DNA of 26,482 bases from Fimenecus sp045655645 (GTDB lineage: Bacteria; Bacillota; Clostridia; Oscillospirales; Acutalibacteraceae): contig JAZOPS010000035.1 of the NCBI GenBank assembly GCA_045655645.1, forward strand, positions 1 to 26,482, read 5' to 3'. The translations under genes were made by a program, and so were the position numbers. Position 1 is the stretch's first letter; every line of letters begins with the position of its first letter. This document shows positions 16,366 to 24,917 of the stretch, one piece after another. The notes beneath the pieces are model-generated. The model did not search any database. It was given only the letters and a program-made list of their open reading frames with translations, and was not told the origin of the DNA.

Positions 16366-19300
16366 ACCCCAAGCTCAAGCAATTGAATCACGCAATGGCA
16401 CAGTTCTCGTTTCTGCAGCTGCAGGTTCAGGTAAGACTGCGGTTTTAGTTGAGCGTGTAATTCAGCTCATAACAGATGCTAATCATCCCGTTGATATTGA
16501 AAAACTTCTTATAGTAACCTTCACAAAAGCCGCCGCATCTGAAATGAAAGAGAGAATTTCAAAGCGACTTTCAGAGCTTATAAGAGAGCAACCCAATAAT
16601 CAATATCTAAAAAGACAAAAAATGTATTTACCAAATGCTCAAATCTCAACAATGGATAGTTTTTGTGGCCAGTTGGTAAAAGATAATTTTGAACAGGTGG
16701 GCATAGCTCCTGACTATACTTTGCTTTCAGACATCGAACACGATATGCTGAAAAGAGAAGTTGCAGACGAGGTTTTAGAAGGAATTTATTCGCGTCCAGA
16801 AGACGAAACAAAAGAACTTTTAGAACTTTTTACAACGGGCAAAGCAGACACAAGTCTTGTTGAGTCTGTTCTCGCACTTTATGAATTTGCAATTGCATCA
16901 CCAAATCCAGAAATGTGGATAGAAAGCGCCTTTGCAGACTATCATAAAGATTTGCCCATTAACCAAACTAAATGGGGCAAATATTCTTTAGAACAACTCT
17001 CACAAGTTGTTGAATACACAAAAATCAAAGCTCAAGATATAATCGGCGATGCACCTCAAAACTCAACTTTATTAGGTGCGTTAACAAATGATTTATCCCC
17101 GATTATATCTTCTCTTGATGAAATTCTTAAAATGATTGAGTCAAATCCTGAAAAATGGGACGAAATCAAATTTTTGTCAGATTCACTTAAGTTTGGCACT
17201 TTTCCAAGAGTACCAAAGGACGAAAAAGATTGTTATTATGATGAACTTAAAGGCCGTCGTGATAGTATCAAGAAATATCTTGCGCAAATAGGCAAATATT
17301 TAATTTGTACAGAAAAGGAATTCTACGAGGACATAGAGTATCTTCGTCCTATAATGAAAATTATTCAAGAATGCGTTTTAGAATTTATCGAACGCTTGAA
17401 AGCACGCAAAGAAGAAAACAATACATATTATTTTTCTGACATTTTGCATTTCGCATTGGATATATTAGTTGATTTCAATGAAGATGGAACATATAAGAAA
17501 ACTGATTTAGCAAAAGAACTGTCAGATAGTTTTGAAGAAATTTTCATTGATGAGTTTCAAGATACAAACGACGCACAAGACACTTTGTTCTCTGCAATTT
17601 CAAAAGACAATACCAATAAATTTATGGTTGGTGATGTGAAACAAAGTATCTATCGTTTTCGTCAGGCAATGCCCGAAATCTTTTTGAATTATAAAGATTC
17701 GTTCAACGAATATGACGGCAAAAATTATCCTGCAACAATAAATCTAGATAAGAATTTCAGAAGCAGAAAAGGAATTGTTGATGGTATCAATTTCTTCTTC
17801 GATTTTCTAATGACGAGAAAAACTTGTGGAATCGATTATAAAAAGAGTGAGCGTCTTGACTTTGGTGGCAATTATGGTGAAGACAGTTCACCAAATGTAT
17901 CTGTGCATATTGTTGAAACTGAAAAAACAAGGGGTTCAGATTTAGAAAAAGAAGCGTGCCATATCGGTTCGATTATCAACGAACTTGTTTCATCAAAAAC
18001 ACTAGTTGGCAAAAAAGGTGAAGAACGACCAATAAGATATAGCGATATCTGCATTCTTATGCGAGCAGTCAAAGATAAAGCTCAAATCGTTGCAAGAGTT
18101 CTCAGCGAAATGGGAATTCCTGCTCATTTCACAAAACAGGGTGGATTTTTTGAAAGTCGCGAAATTGTAACTATGGTGTCAATGCTTAAAATCATTGATA
18201 ATCCGGTTCAAGATGTCCCATTAGTTTCTGTAATGTTGTCACCGCTTTGTCCGTTCACAGAAGATGATTTGGCAAGATATAGAAACCAAGATCGAAAAAG
18301 TAATCTTTATAATGTTGTGAAAAATCAATATGATAAAGACGAGAAAGTCAAAGAGTTTTTAGATATGCTCTATATTCTTCGAACATTGTCAGTGACGATG
18401 GATATAGGCAGTCTAATCCGTCGCATTTTCGAAATGACATCTTATGATTCAATCGTGGGTGCAATGGATAATGGCGAAAAGAGAGTTTTGAATCTAGAAC
18501 TTTTAATTAACTATGCAGAAAACTATGAAGCAATGGGTGGTTCAGGACTTTCAGGTTTTATTCGCTATCTTGATAAAATTCGTAAAAACAAAAAGGATTT
18601 AGAAGGTGCAAATGAGTTGACAGAGAATGACGATGTTGTTCGTATAATGTCAATTCATAAGAGCAAAGGTCTTGAATTTCCTGTGGTATTTATTGCAAAT
18701 TGTTCTTCGTCCAATAATGGTGTTGACTATAACAAAGTCAAAGTCAACAGACATTTAGGCGTTGCAACATCGCGCTATTTCCCTAAACAACATAAAGATT
18801 TCACAACTCTTCCTGTCAATGCAATAAAACTTTATGACCAACAAGAAGAGTTTGCAGAGCAAATCAGAGTACTATATGTTGCAATGACCCGTGCAGAAGA
18901 AAAACTTTATATTGTTGGCTCAATGCACGATTCTGAAAAGAAAATAACAGATTTATATAATACTTATTATAGTAATTTTATCGATTCTTCTGTGCCATTA
19001 TCAATGTGTTCAAATATGATGCAATGGATTATAATAGCAATGGTTAATCATCCATCACTTAAAATGAGCAACTTGCTTTATTATACAAAGAATCCACAAA
19101 GTCCGAAAATTGAATTTGAAATTGTTGATAGTATTTTGAATATTTCGACAGCCGAAGAAGAGCAAAAAGTGTTTGATGTTGATAAAGATGTTTTAAAAGA
19201 CATTTCTGCTAAATTGTCTTATGAATATCCATTTGCATCTCTGTCAGAAATACCAATCAAATATGCAGCGTCGTCAATGCAAAAAGACGATAATCTTCAA

Positions 19301-19870
19301 TATCTTGCAAGTGAGCGCCCTGCGTTTATGGGTAAGGATGAATTAACCCCCGCACAGCGTGGCTCATTGATGCATCGTTTTATGGAACTTTGCAATATGA
19401 AAGACGCAGGCGAAAATGTAGAGAAAGAACTTGAACGCTTAGTCCATAATGAACAATTCACAAAAGAAGAAGCAGATGCAGTTGATATAAAGAAACTGGA
19501 AAAATTCTTCCAGAGCGATATGTATAAACGAATTTGTTCAGCCGATAAATTCTTGAAGGAACAAGAATTTGCAATGAGTATTCCGGCAACAGTCGCCATC
19601 GAAAATCTTCCTAAAATAGCAAGCAATGAAAAAGTCGTTGTGCAAGGTGTAATTGATGGACTAATTATAAATGGCGACAGGGGAGAGATTATCGATTATA
19701 AAACCGATAAGGTATCCGACGAAGCAGAAATTATAAAACGATATAAAGAGCAAATGAGAATATATAAAATGGCAGCAGAGCAATGTTTCTTATTGAGAGA
19801 AGTTCAAGTTACTTTATACTCGTTTGCACTTTCAAAAGAAATTTCTGTAAAACTTGAAAAAAATACTTGA
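16346..19870 (+). CDS. addA: AddA, ATP-dependent helicase/nuclease subunit A
   Basis: AddA supplies the UvrD-like 3'-5' helicase motor and the second nuclease of AddAB. With the ATG at 16346 it has 1174 residues, the usual size. Q-motif and Walker A (SAAAGSGKT, Lys30) are at the N terminus, Walker B is IFIDEFQDTN (Asp402-Glu403), later helicase motifs include VGDVKQSIYRFRQA, IMSIHKSKGLEFPVVF and RVLYVAMTRAEEKLY, and the C-terminal nuclease carries EIIDYKTDKV (Asp1117, Lys1119). The GAGGTG site ends 6 bases before this ATG; an ATG one codon upstream is too close to it. The start is inside addB. The stop codon overlaps the -35 box of the rpmE promoter, and no terminator separates them. Confidence 0.97.
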   Translation: MSREWTKPQAQAIESRNGTVLVSAAAGSGKTAVLVERVIQLITDANHPVDIEKLLIVTFTKAAASEMKERISKRLSELIREQPNNQYLKRQKMYLPNAQISTMDSFCGQLVKDNFEQVGIAPDYTLLSDIEHDMLKREVADEVLEGIYSRPEDETKELLELFTTGKADTSLVESVLALYEFAIASPNPEMWIESAFADYHKDLPINQTKWGKYSLEQLSQVVEYTKIKAQDIIGDAPQNSTLLGALTNDLSPIISSLDEILKMIESNPEKWDEIKFLSDSLKFGTFPRVPKDEKDCYYDELKGRRDSIKKYLAQIGKYLICTEKEFYEDIEYLRPIMKIIQECVLEFIERLKARKEENNTYYFSDILHFALDILVDFNEDGTYKKTDLAKELSDSFEEIFIDEFQDTNDAQDTLFSAISKDNTNKFMVGDVKQSIYRFRQAMPEIFLNYKDSFNEYDGKNYPATINLDKNFRSRKGIVDGINFFFDFLMTRKTCGIDYKKSERLDFGGNYGEDSSPNVSVHIVETEKTRGSDLEKEACHIGSIINELVSSKTLVGKKGEERPIRYSDICILMRAVKDKAQIVARVLSEMGIPAHFTKQGGFFESREIVTMVSMLKIIDNPVQDVPLVSVMLSPLCPFTEDDLARYRNQDRKSNLYNVVKNQYDKDEKVKEFLDMLYILRTLSVTMDIGSLIRRIFEMTSYDSIVGAMDNGEKRVLNLELLINYAENYEAMGGSGLSGFIRYLDKIRKNKKDLEGANELTENDDVVRIMSIHKSKGLEFPVVFIANCSSSNNGVDYNKVKVNRHLGVATSRYFPKQHKDFTTLPVNAIKLYDQQEEFAEQIRVLYVAMTRAEEKLYIVGSMHDSEKKITDLYNTYYSNFIDSSVPLSMCSNMMQWIIIAMVNHPSLKMSNLLYYTKNPQSPKIEFEIVDSILNISTAEEEQKVFDVDKDVLKDISAKLSYEYPFASLSEIPIKYAASSMQKDDNLQYLASERPAFMGKDELTPAQRGSLMHRFMELCNMKDAGENVEKELERLVHNEQFTKEEADAVDIKKLEKFFQSDMYKRICSADKFLKEQEFAMSIPATVAIENLPKIASNEKVVVQGVIDGLIINGDRGEIIDYKTDKVSDEAEIIKRYKEQMRIYKMAAEQCFLLREVQVTLYSFALSKEISVKLEKNT

Positions 19871-19895
19871 TTTTTGTATTTTCTTGTGCTAAACT
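19867..19895 (+). promoter_or_regulatory. SigA-type promoter of rpmE
   Basis: TTGATT (19867-19872), a 17-base spacer and TAAACT (19890-19895) lie 44 bases before the rpmE start. The -35 box overlaps the last bases of addA. No Zur-like operator was recognised next to it. Confidence 0.75.
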
Positions 19896-19927
19896 TATTA
19901 GGCTATGTAAATATGTACTGAAAGAGG

Positions 19928-19939
19928 TGACAATTGTCA
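19928..19939 (+). promoter_or_regulatory. Palindrome between the rpmE ribosome binding site and start codon
   Basis: TGACAATTGTCA is a perfect 12-base palindrome that begins inside the GAGGTG site and ends on the A of the ATG. In mRNA it could fold as a 4-base-pair hairpin with a 4-base loop, and it also suits a protein dimer. It lies where a translational control element of bL31 would be expected. Confidence 0.4.
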
Positions 19940-20142
19940 TGAAACAGGGACTCCATCCAGAGTATAAAACAGTAACAGTTAAGTGCGCTTGCGGTGCAAC
20001 ATTTGAAACTCGTTCAACTAAAGATGATTTGAAAGTTGATATCTGCTCAAATTGCCACCCATTCTTCACAGGCAAACAGAAGCTTGTTGATACAGGCGGA
20101 CGTGTTGACAGATTTAACAAACGTTACAATCTCTCAAAATAA
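19939..20142 (+). CDS. rpmE: Large subunit ribosomal protein bL31, zinc-binding form
   Basis: bL31 bridges the large and small ribosomal subunits. The 67-residue protein starts MKQGLHPEYKTVTVKC, the standard N terminus; the reading frame is open further upstream but that part lies in the promoter and leader. Cysteines 16 and 18 (KCACG) with 36 and 39 (CSNCHPF) form the zinc site of the 'C+' type, which can be replaced by a zinc-free paralogue under zinc starvation in other bacteria. The C-terminal KLVDTGGRVDRFNKRY is conserved. It has GAGGTG 9 bases before the ATG, its own promoter and its own terminator. Confidence 0.97.
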   Translation: MKQGLHPEYKTVTVKCACGATFETRSTKDDLKVDICSNCHPFFTGKQKLVDTGGRVDRFNKRYNLSK

Positions 20143-20155
20143 TCAAAGCAATTAT

Positions 20156-20186
20156 GGTGGTACAAATGTGCCACCTTTTGTTTTTT
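20156..20186 (+). terminator. Intrinsic terminator after rpmE
   Basis: GGTGGTAC and GTGCCACC form an 8-base-pair stem (one wobble) with loop AAAT, followed by TTTTGTTTTTT. It lies 13 bases after the rpmE stop. Confidence 0.93.
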
Positions 20187-20281
20187 ATAAAGGTAACCGC
20201 TCTTAAATCTTGGTCACTATTCTCAGCGGCTACTTTTCTGTCATAACTTGTCCCCAATACTCATAGAAAGGTGTGAAGCAA

Positions 20282-20905
20282 ATGTCAAATGAATACAGAA
20301 CAATAAAAGAATTCAATAGTGATGAATATGTAGTCAAGCGTTCTCGTTTTATTGGCTATGCTAAACCCGTAACAAATGTAGCAGAAGCGAACGATTTTAT
20401 TAATGAGATTAAGTCAAAACATTGGGACGCAACTCACAATGTTTATGCATACATATTGCGAGATGGTGGAATAAAACGCTATTCTGATGACGGTGAACCA
20501 CAGGGCACAGCAGGTGTGCCTGTCTTGGATGTAATCGAAAAAGAAGGCCTTGTTGATGCTTGTGTTGTTGTAACCCGATATTTTGGTGGCATATTGCTCG
20601 GCGGTGGTGGGCTAGTTCGTGCATATTCTCACAGTGCAAAAATAGCTGTTGATAGTGCCAAGATTATTACAATGGCACATTGTCTTGATGTTGCGGCAGA
20701 ATGTGATTATACATTCTATGGTAAATTAAATGATTTTCTTTTGCGTGAAGATACAGTTATTCTTGATACAGAGTTTACTGATAATGTAAAAATAATTTTT
20801 AGAATAAAAGGCGAAAATTTTAATAATATTCAAGCAAAAATCACCGATTTAAGTAATGGAAAGTTAGAGTTAGCTGTGATTTCAGAAAATTTTTGCGAAT
20901 TTTAA
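20282..20905 (+). CDS. YigZ/IMPACT family protein
   Basis: The 207-residue protein belongs to the YigZ/IMPACT (UPF0029) family. The N-terminal IMPACT domain shows KRSRFIGYA, the DATHNVYAYILRDG segment, RYSDDGEPQGTAGVPVL and VTRYFGGILLGGGGLVRAYSHSA, followed by a smaller ferredoxin-like C-terminal domain of about 70 residues. IMPACT in eukaryotes affects Gcn2 control; the role of bacterial members is not settled, though nucleic-acid binding has been suggested. The ATG at 20282 is preferred to the GTG at 20273, which is part of the AAAGGTG site. It is flanked by the rpmE terminator and dgt. I could not identify a convincing promoter in the 95 bases before it. Confidence 0.9.
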   Translation: MSNEYRTIKEFNSDEYVVKRSRFIGYAKPVTNVAEANDFINEIKSKHWDATHNVYAYILRDGGIKRYSDDGEPQGTAGVPVLDVIEKEGLVDACVVVTRYFGGILLGGGGLVRAYSHSAKIAVDSAKIITMAHCLDVAAECDYTFYGKLNDFLLREDTVILDTEFTDNVKIIFRIKGENFNNIQAKITDLSNGKLELAVISENFCEF

Positions 20906-20986
20906 AATTTTTTTAGAAAAAATAAAGGGATTTTGTTTTTTCTGTCGTATAAATATATGAAAGGACTTTTAAAGGGGGTATTTTGA

Positions 20987-21997
20987 GTGAATATTAGAGA
21001 AAAATTTGAAAATAAAGAAGCTGGTTTTCTTTCAGAAAAAGCGTGTCTTTCTGCAAAGACAAAAGGGCGCATAATTTTAGAGCCTAAATGCGATTTGAGA
21101 ACTGATTTTCAAAGAGACCGTGACAGAATTATTCATTCAAACTCGTTCCGTAGATTGAAACACAAAACTCAGGTTTTCTTGTCACCAGAGGGTGACCATT
21201 ACAGAACAAGACTTACCCATACCCTTGAAGTCTCACAAGTTGCTCGTGCAATCGCAAACGGATTGCTCTTGAATGCAGACTTGACCGAAGCAATTGCATT
21301 AGGTCACGACTTGGGGCATACCCCATTCGGTCACGCGGGGGAGAGAGCACTCGATAAAGTTGTACCAGGTGGATTTCGCCACTATGACCAGAGTTTAAGA
21401 GTTGTCGATAAACTCGAAAAAAATGGCAAAGGATTGAATCTTACATACGAAGTCCGTGATGGTATCGTCTGTCACACAAGGGGTAAAGAAGCATTCACCC
21501 TTGAAGGCAGAATCGTAAAACTTGCCGATAAAATTGCCTATATCAATCACGATATTGATGACGCAACCCGTGCAGGCGTAATGTGCGAAGAAGATATTCC
21601 AATTGAAATCAGACGAGCATTGGGCTTTAGAAAGTCTGACAGAATAAACACAATGGTTAGAAATGTTGTTGAAAATAGTGTGGATACAATTCAGTTTTCA
21701 CCTGACATTCAGCAACCATTTGACGAGTTGCACGCATTTATGTTTGAAAAGGTTTATACAAACCCTGTGTGCAAAGGCGAAGAAACAAAGGCGATGGATG
21801 TTATTATTCGTCTTTATGACTATTTGTTAGAGAAACCTGAAAAAATTCCACAGGCTTATCATTATATAATAGAGCAAGAAGGCGTTCACCAAGCAGCTTG
21901 TGACTATATCGCAGGTATGAGTGACCGTTATCTTGTTTCAGTTTATAAAAATATATTCATCCCTGATTCTTGGGTAGATATAGGTTGGGAGGGATAA
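20987..21997 (+). CDS. dgt: Deoxyguanosinetriphosphate triphosphohydrolase-like HD-domain protein
   Basis: Family members hydrolyse dNTPs to nucleoside and tripolyphosphate, which adjusts the dNTP pool. The 336-residue protein has the HD-phosphohydrolase metal ligands: His78 in RLTHTLEVSQ, His107-Asp108 in ALGHDLGHTPFGHAGE, and the later Asp in KLADKIAYINHDIDDA. The upstream FQRDRDRIIHSNSFRRLKHK and FLSPEGDHYRTR are conserved. The length fits the shorter clostridial form, so substrate preference is uncertain. Start is GTG, 8 bases after AAAGGGGG, and gives the expected N terminus MNIREKFE. A weak promoter candidate (TTGTTT, 17 bases, TATGAA at 20933-20961) lies upstream. dnaG starts one base after its stop. 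Confidence 0.9.
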   Translation: MNIREKFENKEAGFLSEKACLSAKTKGRIILEPKCDLRTDFQRDRDRIIHSNSFRRLKHKTQVFLSPEGDHYRTRLTHTLEVSQVARAIANGLLLNADLTEAIALGHDLGHTPFGHAGERALDKVVPGGFRHYDQSLRVVDKLEKNGKGLNLTYEVRDGIVCHTRGKEAFTLEGRIVKLADKIAYINHDIDDATRAGVMCEEDIPIEIRRALGFRKSDRINTMVRNVVENSVDTIQFSPDIQQPFDELHAFMFEKVYTNPVCKGEETKAMDVIIRLYDYLLEKPEKIPQAYHYIIEQEGVHQAACDYIAGMSDRYLVSVYKNIFIPDSWVDIGWEG

Positions 21998-21998
21998 T

Positions 21999-23747
21999 GT
22001 GCGATTTGACGATGCTTTTTTAATGGAACTTCGCAGTCGTGCTGATGTTGAAACAATTATCTCTTCTTATGTGAATATCAAAAGAGCAGGTCGAATAAGT
22101 AAAGGACTTTGTCCTTTTCACGGTGAAAAAACACCATCATTTACAGTTTATCCTGATACACAATCATATTATTGCTTTGGTTGTGGCAGTGGTGGTGATG
22201 TGGTAACTTTCATCAAGAATATTGAAAATCTTGATTATCTTGATGCAGTTAAGTTCTTAGCAGATCGCGTGGGTATGGATGTACCCGAAGAAAACTCTTA
22301 TGATAACACAATCAATAAAAGACGACTTAGAATGCTCGAAGCAAACCGAGAAGCCGCAAGATTTTTCCACAGTTGCCTCGGCACAAAAGATGGTGCTGTG
22401 GGTTATCAATACTTTAAAAATCGCGGACTTAGTGACGAAACAATAAAGAAATTCGGTCTTGGTTTTGCTCCCGATTCTTTTAATGCCTTGACAAATCATC
22501 TTATGAGCAAAGGCTATACTAAAGACGAATTGGTTTTTGCAAACCTTGCAAGGCGCTCACAGAAAAATGAAAATAATATTTACGACAATTTTCGTAATCG
22601 TATAATGTTCCCAATTATTGATGTCAAAGGTAATGTAATTGCCTTTGGTGGTCGTGTAATGGATGACTCGAAGCCTAAATATCTAAATACATCTGATACA
22701 ATGGTTTATAAAAAGAGTCAAGGTGTGTTTGCGCTAAACCTTGCAAAGAAAAGTGGTAAGGATAGTCTTATTCTCTGCGAAGGGTATATGGATGTTATCG
22801 CTCTTCATCAAGCAGGGTTTACCAATGCAGTTGCGGGACTTGGCACAGCACTCACAAGTGAACAAGCAAGTCTTTTGTCCCGTTATGCATCTGAAATAAT
22901 GATTGCTTATGATGCTGACGAAGCAGGGCAGAAAGCCGCAACAAGAGCGTTGCAGATTTTCAAAAATACGCCCGCTAAAATCAAGGTGTTAAGACTCAGC
23001 GGTGGCAAAGACCCTGATGAAATCATTAAGAATTATGGCGTTGAAAAAATGAGAGCCATAATTAATGGTGCGGCAAACGAAATTGAATTTGCTCTTTTGC
23101 GTGAACATTCAAAATATGATGTTGCAAGTGATGATGGCAAACGACAATATTTGAGAAGTGCAATCGAAATATTATCAAAAGTTGGTGCGGTTGAACTTGA
23201 TATTTATGCATCACGAATTGCAGACGAGTTGTCCGTCACAAAGAGTGTAATTGTTGACGAAGCAAAACGAATTGCAAAGAAAAAGGTTTATTCTAATCAG
23301 AAAAAAGAGTTTAACCAGATTCAGCGTCAGGGTGATATACTTGATAATCTTAATCCTGAACGCCGAAAATACCATGCAGGCGCAAAAGCTGAAGAAATGC
23401 TCATTGCAATTCTAATGTCAAATCCAGAGCATCTTAAAATGGTTGACGAAAAGTTAGATGCAGAAGATTTCGTGACAGATTTCAATAAACGAATCTTTAA
23501 AGCCGTTGCAGGCAGATTGCGAGAAGGAAAATCTGCAGAAATATCGTTTTTATACGGTGAACTTACCGACGAAGAAATAAGTGCAGTTGCAAAAATTCAA
23601 ACAATTTCGCACACACTTAACAATAGCGTCGATGAGTGTGCCGATTGTATAAAAGTAATATTAAATGAAAAAAATAAAAAAAGCCTTAAAGATGTGAATG
23701 TGGAAAGCATCAGCGACGAAGACTTTTTAAAGTTTTTCAAAAATTAA
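21999..23747 (+). CDS. dnaG: DnaG, DNA primase
   Basis: DnaG synthesises RNA primers for chromosome replication and works with the DnaB-type helicase. The 582-residue protein begins at GTG, 5 bases after GGAGGG; an ATG two bases earlier opens a frame that stops after a few codons. The CHC2 zinc domain is C38-x2-H41-x17-C59-x2-C62 (CPFHGEKTPSF, then CFGCGSGGD). The catalytic core includes KYLNTSDTMVYKKSQ and the Toprim motifs ILCEGYMDVIAL (Glu261) and IAYDADEAGQKA. The C-terminal part would bind the helicase. It follows dgt directly and precedes rpoD by 24 bases, the classical dnaG-rpoD pairing. Confidence 0.98.
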   Translation: MRFDDAFLMELRSRADVETIISSYVNIKRAGRISKGLCPFHGEKTPSFTVYPDTQSYYCFGCGSGGDVVTFIKNIENLDYLDAVKFLADRVGMDVPEENSYDNTINKRRLRMLEANREAARFFHSCLGTKDGAVGYQYFKNRGLSDETIKKFGLGFAPDSFNALTNHLMSKGYTKDELVFANLARRSQKNENNIYDNFRNRIMFPIIDVKGNVIAFGGRVMDDSKPKYLNTSDTMVYKKSQGVFALNLAKKSGKDSLILCEGYMDVIALHQAGFTNAVAGLGTALTSEQASLLSRYASEIMIAYDADEAGQKAATRALQIFKNTPAKIKVLRLSGGKDPDEIIKNYGVEKMRAIINGAANEIEFALLREHSKYDVASDDGKRQYLRSAIEILSKVGAVELDIYASRIADELSVTKSVIVDEAKRIAKKKVYSNQKKEFNQIQRQGDILDNLNPERRKYHAGAKAEEMLIAILMSNPEHLKMVDEKLDAEDFVTDFNKRIFKAVAGRLREGKSAEISFLYGELTDEEISAVAKIQTISHTLNNSVDECADCIKVILNEKNKKSLKDVNVESISDEDFLKFFKN

Positions 23748-23771
23748 GGTAATGTGAAGGAGAATCCCCTA

Positions 23772-24863
23772 ATGGAAACAATTGATAAAAAGAGCGCTAT
23801 AAGAGCGTTAATTGAAAAAGGTAAAGCAGTTGGCAAACTCACAACACAAGAAATCGATAATGCAATCGTTGAACTCGATATTGAAATGGAAGAGTTGGAC
23901 AAGCTTTATGAACTTATCGAAGCAAATAATATCGAACTTATCGATGACCTTGGCGATATGGCAAGAGATGCAATTACTGATGAATCTGACCTTGCGAAAA
24001 GCGACGACGGTGGAGTAGGCGAAAATAAGGTTCTTGCAATGGATGACCCAGTTCGCGTTTACCTTAAAGAAATTGGTCGTGTTCCACTTTTAACATCAGA
24101 AGAAGAAATCGAACTTGCTATTAGAATTTCAGATGACGATAAGAAAGCAAAGCAGAGACTTGCTGAAGCAAACCTTCGTCTCGTTGTTAGTATTGCAAAG
24201 CGTTATGTAGGTCGTGGAATGCAGTTCCTTGATTTGATTCAAGAAGGTAACTTGGGTCTTATTAAAGCTGTTGAAAAGTTTGACTATACAAAGGGTTTCA
24301 AGTTCTCAACTTATGCAACATGGTGGATTAGACAAGCAATCACTCGTGCTATTGCTGACCAGGCAAGAACAATCCGTATCCCTGTTCACATGGTTGAAAC
24401 AATTAACAAAGTTAAAAAGACAAGCAGCCAGTTGCTTCATAAGAATGGCCATGACCCATCAGCAGAAGAAATTGCAGAAGAACTTGATATGTCACCAGAT
24501 AAAGTTCGTGAAATTCTTCGTCTTGCTCAAGAACCTGTTTCTCTTGAAACACCAATCGGTGAAGAAGAAGATAGTCACTTGGGCGATTTCATTCCTGATG
24601 ACGAAGCATTGTCACCAGCAGATGCTGCATCAATCTCTCTTTTAAAAGAGCAACTTGCAGAAGTGCTCAAAACTCTCACACCAAGAGAAGAAAAAGTTCT
24701 CTCACTTCGTTTCGGCCTTGAAGACGGACACCCAAGAACTCTCGAAGAAGTTGGTAAAGAATTCAATGTTACTCGTGAGAGAATTCGTCAGATTGAAGCA
24801 AAAGCACTTCGCAAACTTCGTCACCCAAGCCGCAGCAAAAAACTCCGCGACTTCCTTGATTAA
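23772..24863 (+). CDS. rpoD: RNA polymerase primary sigma factor SigA (RpoD)
   Basis: This is the housekeeping sigma factor that directs RNA polymerase to -10/-35 promoters. The ATG at 23772 follows AAGGAG; an in-frame GTG at 23754 would precede that site. The 363-residue protein has a shortened region 1.1 (residues to about 85, acidic), region 1.2 (DPVRVYLKEIGRVPLLTSEEE), regions 2.1-2.4 (RLVVSIAKRYVGRGMQFLDL through YATWWIRQAITRAIADQ), region 3 (MVETINKVKKTSSQLL) and region 4.2 helix-turn-helix (TLEEVGKEFNVTRERIRQIE), ending KLRDFLD. The length and low-GC Gram-positive architecture match SigA. Its Ile codons are almost all ATT or ATC. A terminator follows. Confidence 0.97.
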   Translation: METIDKKSAIRALIEKGKAVGKLTTQEIDNAIVELDIEMEELDKLYELIEANNIELIDDLGDMARDAITDESDLAKSDDGGVGENKVLAMDDPVRVYLKEIGRVPLLTSEEEIELAIRISDDDKKAKQRLAEANLRLVVSIAKRYVGRGMQFLDLIQEGNLGLIKAVEKFDYTKGFKFSTYATWWIRQAITRAIADQARTIRIPVHMVETINKVKKTSSQLLHKNGHDPSAEEIAEELDMSPDKVREILRLAQEPVSLETPIGEEEDSHLGDFIPDDEALSPADAASISLLKEQLAEVLKTLTPREEKVLSLRFGLEDGHPRTLEEVGKEFNVTRERIRQIEAKALRKLRHPSRSKKLRDFLD

Positions 24864-24870
24864 TAAAAAA

Positions 24871-24904
24871 AGTAGGGGACGATGACCTCATCGTCCCATT
24901 TTTA
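24871..24904 (+). terminator. Terminator after rpoD, a TAGGGG-headed palindrome
   Basis: GGGACGATG pairs with CATCGTCCC (loop ACCT, 24876-24897) and is followed by ATTTTT. The sequence is headed by GTAGG and resembles the palindrome that follows the CDF gene (GTAGGGG, then CGAT...ATCG, then CCC), so it is both a terminator and a member of a repeated family in this window. Confidence 0.88.
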
Positions 24905-24917
24905 ATATGGTGATTTA

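Noticed and set aside
20187..20281. Possible promoter before the YigZ/IMPACT gene
   Set aside because: TTGGTC and TACTCA-like boxes do not combine at a correct spacing, so no promoter is called.
20915..20943. AT-rich hairpin AGAAAAAA / TTTTTTCT between yigZ-like gene and dgt
   Set aside because: The stem has almost no GC pairs and no separate T-run follows, so it is not a convincing terminator; chance is likely in this composition.
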